Shown here: positions 43,670-52,928 of the stretch, in pieces | Layout: each line of letters starts with the position of its first letter | Position numbering within the stretch: position 1 is the first letter of the stretch | Source: Variovorax paradoxus B4 | GTDB taxonomy: Bacteria; Pseudomonadota; Gammaproteobacteria; Burkholderiales; Burkholderiaceae_C | Length of the DNA stretch: 64,000 nt | Direction: 5' to 3' | NCBI RefSeq assembly: GCF_000463015.1 | Contig: NC_022247.1 | Location: 2,108,001-2,172,000, forward strand | The notes under the pieces: generated by a model | The model's database searches: none | What the model saw: only the letters and a program-made list of their open reading frames with translations | Told to the model about the DNA's origin: nothing | Translations under genes and position numbers: made by a program

Positions 43670-44710
43670 TCAGAACGCGCGCACCGCGCCCTGAGCCACC
43701 GCGCCGGCCGTCTGCTTGCTCCACTGCGAGGCGCTGCAGCCGAAGTGATTGCGGAACCAGTGGCTGAAGCTGCTGGGCCCCGAGAAGCCCAGCAGTTCGG
43801 CCACCTCGCTCAGCGGCAGGTCGCTGTCGCGCAGGTGGCGCTTGACGAGGTCGGAGCGCACGTGGTCGAGCAGGCTGCTGAAGGTGAAGCCTTCGGCCTC
43901 GAGCCGGCGGTGCAGCGTGCGGCGGTCCACGCGCAGGTGCCGCGCCACCTCCTGCGCCGTGCAGCCGCCGCCGGGCATCAGCGCCAGGATGAGTTCGCGG
44001 CAGGCTTCGCGCGTGCTCTCGCCGCGGTCCTTCAGTGCCGCATCCAGGTACTCGCGCGCGAAACGCGCCGCGCCCTGGTCGCCCGATTCGCGCGGCTTGC
44101 GCAGGTCGGCCGCCAGGCAGACCAAGCCATTGAAATCCTGGTTGAACTTGACGTGGCGCCCGAAGAAGGCCCGGTGCGCCGACACGTCCGCCGGCGGGCG
44201 GTGCGTGAAGCACACCTGGAGCGGGCGCCACTGCGGATCGATCAGCTCGCCGAGGATGCGGAACATGATGCCCACGGCCAGCTCCATCGACTGGCGCATC
44301 GGCAACCCGGGGCTGGGCAGCAGGTCTTCCTGGATGATGACCATGTCGCCCGTGTCTTCGAGGCGAAAGCTCAGCGAGGCGTTCACCAGCTTGAGGTAGC
44401 GGCCCAGCGTGTCGAGCGCATCGCGCGGCGTGGGCTCTTCCTTCAGCACGACGCTGATGGGGCCGAGCGCGGAGAGCTTGCGCTGCGCCGCGAGCCGCAG
44501 AGCGAAATCTTCGGTGCGCGTGGCGCGCGCGGTGATCTCGAGCAGTTCGCGCACCGCGTCGCCCGGGATCAGCGTCTCGGGATGTTCGAGCAGCTGGGCC
44601 TTCAGCCCCACGGTGCGCATGAAGGCATGCGGGTCCCGGCCGAGCGACTGCACCAGCTCCACGTAGCCGCTGAGGCTCGCGCTGCGCATCAGTCGACCGA
44701 GGTGTTTCAT
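43670..44710 (-). CDS. AraC-family regulator with N-terminal ligand-binding domain, copy 2
   Basis: A 346-residue AraC regulator. The N-terminal sensing domain (about 20-210) resembles that of the protein at 37032, and the C-terminal HTH pair ends in PLSEVAELLGFSGPSSFSHW. It converges on BKACE copy 2 and lies just downstream of Bug module 3 on the same strand (25-base gap), so the two are probably co-transcribed. It may regulate the divergent BKACE copy 3 or the flanking module. Confidence 0.9.
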   Translation of the reverse strand: MKHLGRLMRSASLSGYVELVQSLGRDPHAFMRTVGLKAQLLEHPETLIPGDAVRELLEITARATRTEDFALRLAAQRKLSALGPISVVLKEEPTPRDALDTLGRYLKLVNASLSFRLEDTGDMVIIQEDLLPSPGLPMRQSMELAVGIMFRILGELIDPQWRPLQVCFTHRPPADVSAHRAFFGRHVKFNQDFNGLVCLAADLRKPRESGDQGAARFAREYLDAALKDRGESTREACRELILALMPGGGCTAQEVARHLRVDRRTLHRRLEAEGFTFSSLLDHVRSDLVKRHLRDSDLPLSEVAELLGFSGPSSFSHWFRNHFGCSASQWSKQTAGAVAQGAVRAF

Positions 44711-44735
44711 GGCTGGCTTTTTTGGGGCCCCGCGC

Positions 44736-45722
44736 TCACTCGGGGCTGATCTTGAGTTGCAGTTTCTCGATGATGGCCCGATTGTGGGCGGTCGTGGCGT
44801 CCAGCGTCTGGCGCAGCTGCGGCAGCGACATGTCGCGGGGCGGATCGTAATTCTGCGCGAGCAGGGCCTCGCGGAATTTCGGCGACTGCACGGCCTTGGC
44901 CACCTCGGCGCGGATTTTCTCCTGCAGCGGCAGCGGCATGCTGCTCAGCACGAACACGCCGACGCTCGCGTCCGGCAGCACGAAGTCGGGCAGGCCCAGT
45001 TCGCCGAAGGTGGGCACGTCGGGCAGGAAGCGAGAGCGCTTGGACGACGCCACGGCCAGGGCCTTGATCTTGCCGCTGCGGATCAGCGAAGTGACGTTGC
45101 TCACGACCTCGAAGGTCAGTTGCACCTGGTCACCCATCAGGTCGACCAGCGCCGGCGCCGAGCCCTTGTACGGCACCACGAGGATGTCGTTGCCGCTTCG
45201 CTCTCTGAGCATCTCGCCCAGCAGGTTGGAGCGCGTGCCCGCGCTCAGGTTGGCCACGCTCACCGAGCGCGGATGCTGCCTGGCATGCGCCAGCAGTTCC
45301 TTGACCGTGTTCGGCGCAAAGCCGGTGTTGGCCACCAGCACATGGAACATGCCCGTCACCTCGCCGACGTAGGTGAAGGTCTTCAGCGGGTCGAAAGGCG
45401 TCTTCACGGTGAGCGGAATGTCGGACAGCACGCTCGACGGTCCCACCATCAGCGTGTACCCATCGGCCGGCGCGGCCATCAGCGCGCGCTCGGCGATGAC
45501 GGCGGAGCCGCCCGGCTTGTTCTCCACCAGCAGGGTCTGGCCGAGGTTGACGCGCAGTTGCTCGGCGAGCAGCCGCGCCGACGCGTCGGAGATGCCGCCG
45601 GGCGGCGCGGGAACGATCAGCCGGATGGGCTTGTCGGGCCAGGGCTGGGCCGCGGCGGGGGCCACGGCGCAGCACAAGGCGGCCAGGGAGATCAGGGGGG
45701 GCCGCAGCAGATGCAGAAACAT
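44736..45722 (-). CDS. Bug family (TctC-like) solute-binding protein, module 3
   Basis: A 328-residue periplasmic protein with a signal peptide (cleavage near APAAAQPWPDKP). It has the RLIVPAPPGGISDASAR signature and the ENKPGGSAVIAERAL block. It is more distant from the module 1 and 2 proteins than those are from each other. It is divergent from BKACE copy 3 (about 250 bases between starts), which suggests a shared promoter region and substrate. Confidence 0.92.
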   Translation of the reverse strand: MFLHLLRPPLISLAALCCAVAPAAAQPWPDKPIRLIVPAPPGGISDASARLLAEQLRVNLGQTLLVENKPGGSAVIAERALMAAPADGYTLMVGPSSVLSDIPLTVKTPFDPLKTFTYVGEVTGMFHVLVANTGFAPNTVKELLAHARQHPRSVSVANLSAGTRSNLLGEMLRERSGNDILVVPYKGSAPALVDLMGDQVQLTFEVVSNVTSLIRSGKIKALAVASSKRSRFLPDVPTFGELGLPDFVLPDASVGVFVLSSMPLPLQEKIRAEVAKAVQSPKFREALLAQNYDPPRDMSLPQLRQTLDATTAHNRAIIEKLQLKISPE

Positions 45723-45974
45723 GACGGTTCATCCTCAGGTGAAAGGGGCAAGCGGAAGACGCGGGAGCATGCGAATTTTCCGGCGCCACGTCCTCCCAAT
45801 GCTTGGCGACAGGCGCCGATCACTTACCGAATCGCGACACCGGAATCGATGTCGGCGCGCGACGCGCCATTGCCCCAAAAAGACAAAACCTCGCCCCAGA
45901 TGAGCAAGAAGTTTTCCCAAGTGCACCAGACACTTTCGGCGTCAGAGACCCCTTCCCACCGGAGACACATCACC

Positions 45975-47033
45975 ATGAACTTCCTCGACGGCCACCTCTA
46001 TCCCGAGAACCAGCAACCCCTGATCATCACGGCCGCCCCCTATGCGCCGGGGTGGATTCCTGCCGACTTTCCGGAAGACATTCCGGTCACGATGGAAGAG
46101 CAGATCCAGAAGGCGGTCGACTGCTACGAAGCCGGCGCCACCGTGCTGCACCTGCATGTGCGCGAAGCCAATGGCAAGGGCAGCAAGCGCCTGTCGATGT
46201 TCAACGAACTGATCGCCGGCGTGCGCGCCCGCGTGCCGGAGATGGTCATCCAGGTGGGCGGCTCCATCAGCTTCGCGCCCGAGGATGACGGTTCCGCGGC
46301 CAAGTGGCTCAGCGACGACACGCGGCACATGCTGGCCGAGCTCACGCCCAAGCCCGACCAGGTGACCGTGACCGTCAACACCACGCAGATGAACGTGACC
46401 GAGCACGCCGGCCTGGACGACTTCAAGGGCCTGTCGCGCGGCGACCCGCGGCTGTATTCGACGTACAAGGACATGATCGTGCCCTCGAACCCCAGCTGGG
46501 TGGAGGAGCACATCCGCCGCCTGACGGCCGCAGGCATCCAGAGCGAGTTCCAGTGCTACAACATCAACAGCTTCGAAACCATCGAGCGGATGATCCGCCG
46601 CGGCGCCTACAAGGGCCCGCTGGTGATGAACTGGGTGGCGATCAGCGGCGGCATGGACCAGGCCAACATCTACAACCTGGCCAACTTCCTGCGCGCCGCA
46701 CCCGACGGCTCTGTGGTCACTGTCGAGAGCTCCGTGCTCAACGTGCTGCCCGTGAACATGATCGGCATCGCCCTGGGCCTTCATGTGCGCTGCGGCATCG
46801 AGGATGTGCTTTGGAACCAGACGCGCACGGGCAAGATGAGCTCGGTCGAACAGATCAAGCAGCTGGTGCGCATCTCGACCGAGTTCGGCCGCCCCATCGC
46901 CACCGCGCAGCAGGCGCGCGAGATCATGAAGATCGGCGTCTTCTACGAGACCGCCGAAGAGACGCTGCAGGCCAACGGCTTCGCGCCCAACCGCAACGGC
47001 GCCCAGCAGGGCTTCCTTCGCAAACCGACCTGA
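45975..47033 (+). CDS. BKACE (DUF849) beta-keto acid cleavage enzyme, copy 3
   Basis: A 352-residue member of the same subgroup (MNFLDGHLYPENQQP start, HLHVRE with His59 and His61). It differs from copies 1 and 2 in the REANGKGSKRLSMF and LDDFKGLSRGDPRLYSTYKD stretches. No TauD gene accompanies it; the Bug protein and AraC regulator on the opposite strand are its partners. ATG45975 follows GGAGACACATCACC. Confidence 0.92.
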   Translation: MNFLDGHLYPENQQPLIITAAPYAPGWIPADFPEDIPVTMEEQIQKAVDCYEAGATVLHLHVREANGKGSKRLSMFNELIAGVRARVPEMVIQVGGSISFAPEDDGSAAKWLSDDTRHMLAELTPKPDQVTVTVNTTQMNVTEHAGLDDFKGLSRGDPRLYSTYKDMIVPSNPSWVEEHIRRLTAAGIQSEFQCYNINSFETIERMIRRGAYKGPLVMNWVAISGGMDQANIYNLANFLRAAPDGSVVTVESSVLNVLPVNMIGIALGLHVRCGIEDVLWNQTRTGKMSSVEQIKQLVRISTEFGRPIATAQQAREIMKIGVFYETAEETLQANGFAPNRNGAQQGFLRKPT

Positions 47034-47053
47034 CGCACAAGGAGGCGTTGATG

Positions 47054-47073
47054 TACCGACTGGTCAGTCGGTA
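47054..47073. promoter_or_regulatory. TetR-like 20-bp palindrome
   Basis: TACCGACTG-GT-CAGTCGGTA has 9-bp perfect arms around a 2-base centre, the shape of many TetR/AcrR-family operators. It follows BKACE copy 3 by 20 bases and precedes the truncated Rieske gene. No tetR gene is in the window, so it appears to be an orphan operator left by a deletion. Confidence 0.5.
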
Positions 47074-47130
47074 GATTGCGAGCGATCACCCCTCGACGGG
47101 CGCGCGGACGCACAAGGGCAGGGCGACCGG

Positions 47131-47370
47131 GTGCCGGTCGGCCAGTACACCGACGAGGCCATCGCGCGCCAGGAACTGCGCCTGCTGCGCCGGCATCCGC
47201 AACCGGTGGCTGCCAGCGCGTCGCTCGCGGCGCCGGGCGCGTGGCTGTCGCTGACGTACGTCGGCGTGCCGCTGCTGCTGGTGCGCCAGGAGAAGGGGCA
47301 GGTCCAGGCCTTCCGGAACGTCTGCCGCCATCGCGGCGCCCGCGTGGTGCCCGAGGGCAGCGGGAGCGGC
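47131..47370 (+). pseudogene. N-terminal remnant of a Rieske oxygenase alpha subunit
   Basis: The frame reads PVGQYTDEAIARQELRLLRR, then AAPGAWLSLTYVGVPLLLVR and FRNVCRHRGARVV, the start of a Rieske domain with the first CxH ligand pair. After about 47367 the family likeness stops; the second CxxH pair and the whole catalytic domain are missing. The frame stays open to 47520 with unrelated residues. The start is unclear (GTG47131 is one option). Confidence 0.6.
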
Positions 47371-47379
47371 GCCTCGTGG

Positions 47380-47505
47380 CCGGTCTTGGTGGTGGCGGTG
47401 ACGGCGGGCAGCTCGCGTTCCTTCAGCCAGGCGCGTATCTCGGGTTCTTTCAAGCTGCCCAGCAGCGCCTTGCCGCTCGAATTCCAGAGACAGGCGGGGG
47501 GCATG
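47380..47505 (-). pseudogene. Fragment of an IclR-family regulator
   Basis: On the - strand the sequence reads SSGKALLGSLKEPEIRAWLKERELPAVTATTKT in pieces. This recalls the effector domain of IclR regulators around the conserved GKALLA helix and the TPxT segment. No HTH domain precedes it and the frame is unrelated beyond about 47380, where it meets the Rieske remnant. The call rests on about 40 residues. Confidence 0.4.
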
Positions 47506-47552
47506 ATGAGAGTCTGTTGAGGGGCGGAAAGCCGTCCGCTCGTTTTCGACCT

Positions 47553-48770
47553 TCAGAGCTTGGAAAGAGGGACCTGGAGGTCGGCGAGTTGATGGGGATC
47601 GACGCTCGTGCGACGCTCGATCAGGCGTCGCGCAAAACGCAGATCGCGCGCCGCGTTCGGCCCGAGCGCCGCGGCAACTTTGTCTGCATCGAGAAAGAAC
47701 ATGACAAAGCTGTTGGAGTCCACGTCGCCGCGCACGACCACCTGGTGCCTGGGTGTCGGAACGCCGAAGATCTGCAGATTGACGTCGTATTGGTCGGACC
47801 AGAACCACGGCAGCGGCTGATGGTTCACCGTGGCTCCCAGCGCGGCGCGCGCGGCCGCGATCCCTTGCTCCTGGGCGTTCTGCCAGGACTCCAGTCGCAT
47901 GCGCCGGGCAGCCCAGTCGCAGTGCCAGATCGCGACGTCGCCAGCGGCAAGGATGTCCGGATCCGAGGTCCGGCACTGGGAATCGACCAGGACGCCGCCT
48001 TCACATGCCAGACCCGCTTCGCGTGCGAGTTCATCGTTCGCGATCAATCCAACGCCGAAGAGAACCACGTCGCAAGCCAGCTCCCGTCCGTCGCTGAGGG
48101 TTGCCGTCAGGTCTTCGCCCGGCCCTTGGGCCAACTGCTCGATCCCCGCACCCAACTCGACCTGAACGCCATGCGCGGTGTGAAGCCGCAGCAGGTAGCT
48201 GGAAATCTCCGCAGGAACCGTGCGCTCGCACAGCCGACCCATGGCCTCGACGACGGTGACGTCCAGGCCCTTCTTCCGGGCGGTCGCCGCGACCTCCAGC
48301 CCGATCCATCCGCCGCCTACGACAAGCAGCCGCTTTCCGGCAACGAGCGCCGCACCGAGCGCTGCCGCATCGCCGATGCTGCGCAGGGTGAAGATGCCAG
48401 GCAGATCGGAACCCGGGATGCCCAAACGGCGCGCCCGTCCTCCGGTGCAGAGGATCAAGCTGTCGTAGTGAATCGGCTCGCCGTGGCTCAGATGCAGTCG
48501 TTTCGCGGTCCTGTCGATGCGCGTTGCGCTGACATCGGGGCGCCAGTCGAGGTTCAGCGCATCGAACGCTTCCGATTTCTGCAGGTAGGTCGTGTCCGGA
48601 TGCGCATCGCCTGCGAGCACCGCCTTTGACAGGGGCGGCCTTTCGTAGGGGCGGTGAGGTTCGTCGCCGATCAGCACCACCCGGCCATCGAAGCCGTCGC
48701 TGCGCAGCGTCTGCGCAGCCCATCCTCCGGCCTGGCCACTGCCCACGATCACGATCGTCCGATCACTCAT
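47553..48770 (-). CDS. Ferredoxin reductase (BphA4-like FAD enzyme)
   Basis: A 405-residue flavoprotein. FAD binds at VIVGSGQAGGWAA (residues 6-18) and NAD(P)H at VVGGGWIGLEVA (about 149-160). The FAD ribityl segment is ILAAGDVAIW. It passes electrons from NAD(P)H to the Rieske ferredoxin encoded next to it. The classical NagAa is an iron-sulfur flavoprotein of another type, so this set has a different reductase. It is the last gene of the leftward salicylate-hydroxylase-like operon. Confidence 0.9.
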   Translation of the reverse strand: MSDRTIVIVGSGQAGGWAAQTLRSDGFDGRVVLIGDEPHRPYERPPLSKAVLAGDAHPDTTYLQKSEAFDALNLDWRPDVSATRIDRTAKRLHLSHGEPIHYDSLILCTGGRARRLGIPGSDLPGIFTLRSIGDAAALGAALVAGKRLLVVGGGWIGLEVAATARKKGLDVTVVEAMGRLCERTVPAEISSYLLRLHTAHGVQVELGAGIEQLAQGPGEDLTATLSDGRELACDVVLFGVGLIANDELAREAGLACEGGVLVDSQCRTSDPDILAAGDVAIWHCDWAARRMRLESWQNAQEQGIAAARAALGATVNHQPLPWFWSDQYDVNLQIFGVPTPRHQVVVRGDVDSNSFVMFFLDADKVAAALGPNAARDLRFARRLIERRTSVDPHQLADLQVPLSKL

Positions 48771-48837
48771 GGGGCCTCCGGGCCGTTGCGGAACGGTGTG
48801 TCTGGGCTCGGTGCGCGAGCATTGCCATGCAGCTGAA

Positions 48838-49161
48838 TCAGCCCAGTGAAAGAAACACCCGGCCGCCTTCGATCTTCACCGGATAGGAGCGGATCGCTTC
48901 CGTCACGGGGGCGCACATCGGTGCGCCATTGCGCACGTCGAACTTGCCCTGGTGCAGAGGGCATTCGATCTCGTGCCCCTCCAGGAAGCCCTCGCACAGG
49001 CGGGCGTGCCCGTGGGTGCAGATGTTGTCGGTTGCATAGATCTGGCCGTCTACGCCGTACAGGGCAATGTCGCGTCCGTCGACGAGCATGCCCACGACAT
49101 CGTCTGTCGGTACTTCATCGACCGGAGCCGCGTCGGTCCATTGGAAATCAGGATCGCTCAT
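48838..49161 (-). CDS. Rieske [2Fe-2S] ferredoxin
   Basis: A 107-residue Rieske ferredoxin. The cluster ligands are seen in CTHGHARLC (Cys and His) and CPLHQGKFD (Cys and His), about 17 residues apart. It shuttles electrons from the reductase to the oxygenase alpha subunit and fits NagAb-like partners. ATG49161 is preferred over one 12 bases upstream because the family usually starts close to the FQWTDAA segment. The beta-subunit gene ends 8 bases upstream. Confidence 0.92.
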   Translation of the reverse strand: MSDPDFQWTDAAPVDEVPTDDVVGMLVDGRDIALYGVDGQIYATDNICTHGHARLCEGFLEGHEIECPLHQGKFDVRNGAPMCAPVTEAIRSYPVKIEGGRVFLSLG

Positions 49162-49169
49162 GGGTTGCC

Positions 49170-49640
49170 TCACAACGGGTAGATGACGGAGTTCGGGATC
49201 ATTTCGCTGTCATAGATGACCTGCCGCGAAGCGAATTTCAGTCCCTGTTCGGTCCGTACGACGACGTCGATGTAGCGCCCGACGCTGAAGACTGTTGAAA
49301 GCTCGGAGAGCTTGGTGCGAAACACCGCGTAGTTGGCCTCCGACTCGAAGCGATTGGCTTCGGCCTTCAGCACAACCGGTGTTCCGACAATGTGGCGCTG
49401 GTAGTAGGGGTCGTGAAACAGGGTTTCGCGAATCCCGTAGACACGGTCCTTGAGCATCCCCTTGCTCTCGAACGAGAGCGTCGCCAGCGGAAAGCCGCGG
49501 TCGTAGTTCTCTCGTGGCTGAAGCCTGTAGATGCAGTCTTCCGTGAAGAATTCGGGCCAGAGTTCCCATTGGCTGGAGCTGACGGCCTGGGCATAGCTGG
49601 CGTAGAGCTGAGACAGTTCGAAGTAGTCTTTGAAGTCCAC
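49170..49640 (-). CDS. nagH: Salicylate 5-hydroxylase-like small (beta) subunit
   Basis: A 156-residue ring-hydroxylating oxygenase beta subunit with the cystatin/NTF2-like fold. The segments [37 protein letters not shown] and [14 protein letters not shown] closely match NagH of Ralstonia U2 as I recall it. It has no catalytic metal and stabilises the alpha-beta hexamer. One base separates its start from the alpha stop. Confidence 0.85.
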   Translation of the reverse strand: MDFKDYFELSQLYASYAQAVSSSQWELWPEFFTEDCIYRLQPRENYDRGFPLATLSFESKGMLKDRVYGIRETLFHDPYYQRHIVGTPVVLKAEANRFESEANYAVFRTKLSELSTVFSVGRYIDVVVRTEQGLKFASRQVIYDSEMIPNSVIYPL

Positions 49641-49641
49641 G

Positions 49642-50907
49642 TCAAGCCTCCATCACCTTGCGCCAGTACTCGTACATGCCCCGGATCAGGGTCTCGGTGA
49701 CCATGTGATCCGTGTCGCCGACCTCGCGTCCGCCAAGCTCGGCGAGCGTGCGATGAAAAGGCTTCTGCTCAAAACCCTTTTGCGACAACTCGATCACTTC
49801 ACCGTCGTCCGCGGACACGAATCCGGCGGGTCCGAAGAGATTGGCCTGACGCAGCCGGCGCTGCGTCATTTCTTCGGTATCGTCCTCGAATCCGAAGTGG
49901 GTCCAAACAAAATCGAAGGCACCGGGGCCGCTCGGTTGGATGTGGCGCGTAGAGACACTGTTGACCTGCTGTTGAAAGATCACGCTCGGGAACAGCGTCA
50001 TCATCACAGCCGTCGGTCCGCCCCACCAGGGCTCCGGCACGATGTCGAGGAAGCGGGGGTCGTTGAGCTGCATGCTTTCCTTGAAGCTCGACACCTGGGT
50101 GACCTGGTCGGCCTTGCCGCTCGCACCACGCGTTGAAATCATGGCGGCATGCCGATGGTGCCGATCCATCTTGAGCTCCGACTTGTTGTCGGCACGCCAG
50201 AGACCGAAGGTGACGAACCAGGTGTGCAGCAGGCCCGGGTGGTATGGGTCCTTGATGTTCTCCTGCATCAGCTTCCAGTTGCCCGGAATGCGCTGGCGGT
50301 TGTAGCCGAGGATCTTCAGCTTTCGGCCGTTGAACAGCCGATCGAAATAACCCAGGATCTCCGGCCCCATGAAGTCTTCGAGCGATTCGACGTCGGGGTC
50401 GAAGGATGCAAAGACGACACCCCCGCGGGTCGCGACCTTGAGTTTGTTCAGGCCATGCTCGGCGGGCTTGAAGTCGGCGGGCATCCCGCCGTTGACTTTT
50501 CCATCCTGTTTGACGCCCCGGCGGAAGGGCACTCCCTGCAGGTCGCCGGTGAGCGTGTAGTTCCACTGGTGATAAGGGCAGGTGAACCCCTCCGCCTTGC
50601 GGCTCCCATGGCGCTCGCGGCAGAACTGCATGCCCCGGTGAGCGCACACGTTCTCGACGACGCTGATGGAATCCGCGGCGTCGCGCACCATGATCACGGA
50701 GCGTTCGCCGACGACCGTTCGCTTGAAGTCCCCGATCTCCGGAACCTCGGCCTCGAGGCCGACGTAGCACCAGTGGTTTCGATAGAAGAAGCGCTCCAGC
50801 TCTTGTCGATGCTGATCGGCCTCGGTGTAGGCCATGAAGGGGATCCGGCTGGTGCCTTGGCTTTCCCAGTGGATCTTCTGGGGGAAGACGGCCGATGTGT
50901 CGTCCAT
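49642..50907 (-). CDS. nagG: Salicylate 5-hydroxylase-like large (alpha) subunit
   Basis: A 421-residue Rieske oxygenase alpha subunit. The Rieske site is CAHRGMQFC and CPYHQWNY. The catalytic iron triad begins in [12 protein letters not shown], with two His. Long stretches such as [19 protein letters not shown] resemble NagG, which converts salicylate to gentisate. Other monocyclic aromatic acids such as substituted salicylates are possible. ATG50907 is chosen because GGAGACACAAGAC precedes it. It heads the operon and is divergent from the LysR pseudogene. Gentisate dioxygenase genes are not in the window. Confidence 0.88.
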   Translation of the reverse strand: MDDTSAVFPQKIHWESQGTSRIPFMAYTEADQHRQELERFFYRNHWCYVGLEAEVPEIGDFKRTVVGERSVIMVRDAADSISVVENVCAHRGMQFCRERHGSRKAEGFTCPYHQWNYTLTGDLQGVPFRRGVKQDGKVNGGMPADFKPAEHGLNKLKVATRGGVVFASFDPDVESLEDFMGPEILGYFDRLFNGRKLKILGYNRQRIPGNWKLMQENIKDPYHPGLLHTWFVTFGLWRADNKSELKMDRHHRHAAMISTRGASGKADQVTQVSSFKESMQLNDPRFLDIVPEPWWGGPTAVMMTLFPSVIFQQQVNSVSTRHIQPSGPGAFDFVWTHFGFEDDTEEMTQRRLRQANLFGPAGFVSADDGEVIELSQKGFEQKPFHRTLAELGGREVGDTDHMVTETLIRGMYEYWRKVMEA

Positions 50908-50997
50908 GTCTTGTGTCTCCTGTGCTGCCGTAGGGGAACAGCGTCTTGTGTGCAGCAATGATCGCCATTCCGGTGCCATCGCTCAATAGAATATGGG

Positions 50998-51016
50998 GAA
51001 TAGTTCAGATTGATTC
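50998..51016. promoter_or_regulatory. Candidate LysR-type binding site between nagG and the regulator
   Basis: GAAT-N11-ATTC (GAATAGTTCAGATTGATTC) is an interrupted dyad with the T-N11-A form used by LysR regulators. It lies 18 bases before the LysR start and about 90 before nagG. NahR/NagR sites also contain a TTCA...TGAT core, which is present here. The assignment is by pattern and position. Confidence 0.45.
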
Positions 51017-51033
51017 CGCGAATGTGAGGCGTC

Positions 51034-51949
51034 ATGGAGCTCAAAGACATCGACCTCAACCTTCTGGTCGTTTTCCATCAGTTGCTCGTCGATCGGCGCG
51101 TCTCGAAGGCGGCCAGTCAGCCTTGGTCTTTCCCAGCCGGGCGTGAGCAACGCGCTGGCTCGACTGCGCAAGCTCACCGATGACCAGTTGTTCCTTCGAA
51201 CGCCCAACGGCATGGAGCCGACGCCGTATGCACAGCAGCTTGCGGGACCCACCGCGAGCGCATTGCAAGTCATCCACGCGGCGATCAACCAGAAGGCGTC
51301 GTTCGACCCGTCGACTTCGAAGCGCGCCTTCACGGTGGGCATGACGGACATCGGCGAGATCTACTTCCTGCCCAAGCTGATGAAGGAAGTGGCACGTCTT
51401 GCGCCGAATGTGTCCATCAGCACCGTTCGCAACACGGCCGTGAACCTGCAGGATGAGATGGAAGCGGGCCATGTGAACCTTGCGATCGGCCTGTTGCCGC
51501 AGCTCAAGGCGGGGTACTTTCAGCGGCGGCTGTTCAAGCAGCAGTACGTCTGCATGTTCCGGCGTGGGCATCCCCTCGACAAGAAGACGGTTTCATTGAG
51601 CGAGTTTTCCTCGGCCGATCACGTCGTCGTGATCTCCGCGGGAACGGGCCACGGCAACGCCGACGAAATCCTCGGCCGGAAGAAGGTGGTGCGAAAGGTG
51701 GTCCTCACCGTTCCGCACTATGTCGCCGTGGGCCACATCCTTCACGACTCCGACCTGGTCGCGACCGTTCCGGAGCGGCTCGCGCAGGCTTTGGCGGGGC
51801 CTTTCGAACTGTCCTACATCCGTCACCCGGCCAAGCTGCCCGAGATTGCGATCAACCTGTTCTGGCATGGTCGCTTTCACAAGGACCCGGCCATCACGTG
51901 GCTGCGCTCGCTGATCGTCGGGCTGCATGGGGAAGGCGCGCCCGACTAG
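51034..51949 (+). pseudogene. nagR: NagR/NahR-like LysR regulator with a 1-base frameshift
   Basis: ATG51034 opens MELKDIDLNLLVVFHQLLVD, the typical NahR/NagR start, and reads to RRVSKAASQ. At 51121-51122 (CC) the frame is lost. With one C removed it continues QLGLSQPGVSNALARLRK into the downstream frame, which runs intact to 51949 with MTDIGEIYFLPKLMKEV and SAGTGHGNADE. The missing stretch is the HTH recognition region. An internal GTG/ATG at 51143 would give a protein lacking most of the HTH. Either a true inactivation or a sequencing error is possible. Confidence 0.85.
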
Positions 51950-51971
51950 GGCTTTGAAGGTCGGCGCCTCG

Positions 51972-52769
51972 CTAGGCTTTCCGAATCTCCAACGCGGCGA
52001 GGGCGGCTTTCACATTCCCTGAGAGCTGGAGCAGCGGGCCTGCGAGCATCGACTCAGTCTCCGCAATGCCGGCCTTCGTCGTGACGCTCGCGTTGAGCAC
52101 GTAGACAGGGCGGTCTTCCACCGCGATCGGCGTCGCGAGGGCGACCACCTCCGGTTGCCAGGAAGCGGTACAAAAGCCGCGCTCAGCCACGCTTCGGGCT
52201 GCGCTTCTGATCTCGTCACGAATCTGGTTCCAGCCGCTTTGGCGTCTTTCGCGGAACTGTGCCATGAGAGCGCGCCGCCGGGGCTCGTCGGCGACCGCCA
52301 GGTAGGCCCGGCCAAGCGAAGTGAGCTCCATCGGCACCCGCTGGCCCGCAACGACGTTGCGCAGCGAAACCCTCCGGTTGTAGCGGACCGATTCGAGGTA
52401 GACCATTTCGTCCCGGTCCGGAACAGCCAGGCCGACATTGATGCGAAGTTTCTCCGCCAGGGCTCGCATCAGCGGGGCGACCGTGTTCAACACCGGGGAG
52501 CCGGCGCGCATGGCGTGGGCAAAGCTCAATACCGGCGCGGCAAGCCGGTAGGCCCGAAGGCTCCGATCATGCTCGAGCATTCCGGTTTCGACCAATGTCT
52601 GGGTCAGGCGGCTGACGGTGGCGCGCGAAAGCCCGGTGCGCTCCGCGATCTCGCCGTTTCCCAGCAGGTCGGCACCGGGCCTGAAGGCCCGGAGGATCTC
52701 GATCCCCCGCTCGAGAGATCGATTCAGCGTCGGCTCTTCGAAATGTTGGCGTCTGGTGGACATGAACAT
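51972..52769 (-). CDS. IclR-family transcriptional regulator
   Basis: A 265-residue regulator. The N-terminal HTH reads LGNGEIAERTGLSRATVSRLTQTL (in part), followed by the IclR effector domain with VAGQRVPMELTSLGRAYLA and VVALATPIAV. It is divergent from the Bug-enoyl-CoA hydratase operon (160 bases between starts) and is its probable local regulator. ATG52769 and ATG52763 are both possible starts. Confidence 0.9.
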   Translation of the reverse strand: MFMSTRRQHFEEPTLNRSLERGIEILRAFRPGADLLGNGEIAERTGLSRATVSRLTQTLVETGMLEHDRSLRAYRLAAPVLSFAHAMRAGSPVLNTVAPLMRALAEKLRINVGLAVPDRDEMVYLESVRYNRRVSLRNVVAGQRVPMELTSLGRAYLAVADEPRRRALMAQFRERRQSGWNQIRDEIRSAARSVAERGFCTASWQPEVVALATPIAVEDRPVYVLNASVTTKAGIAETESMLAGPLLQLSGNVKAALAALEIRKA

Positions 52770-52928
52770 GGGGTTCGGGGTTGAAGGGATCGCGCAGTGT
52801 AATTCCATTGATTGGAAATAGGGGGGTGCGCAAGGTGCTCCGGGAACCTAAGCTGGAGGCACTCGATGAGAAGACCCAAGCCGCCATCGATCCTGCTTCC
52901 TTCGACCTTCTTCCATTTGGAGACAATC

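Noticed and set aside
43593..43694. A 33-residue ORF after BKACE copy 2
   Set aside because: There is no ribosome-binding site and it overlaps the 3' end of the AraC gene.
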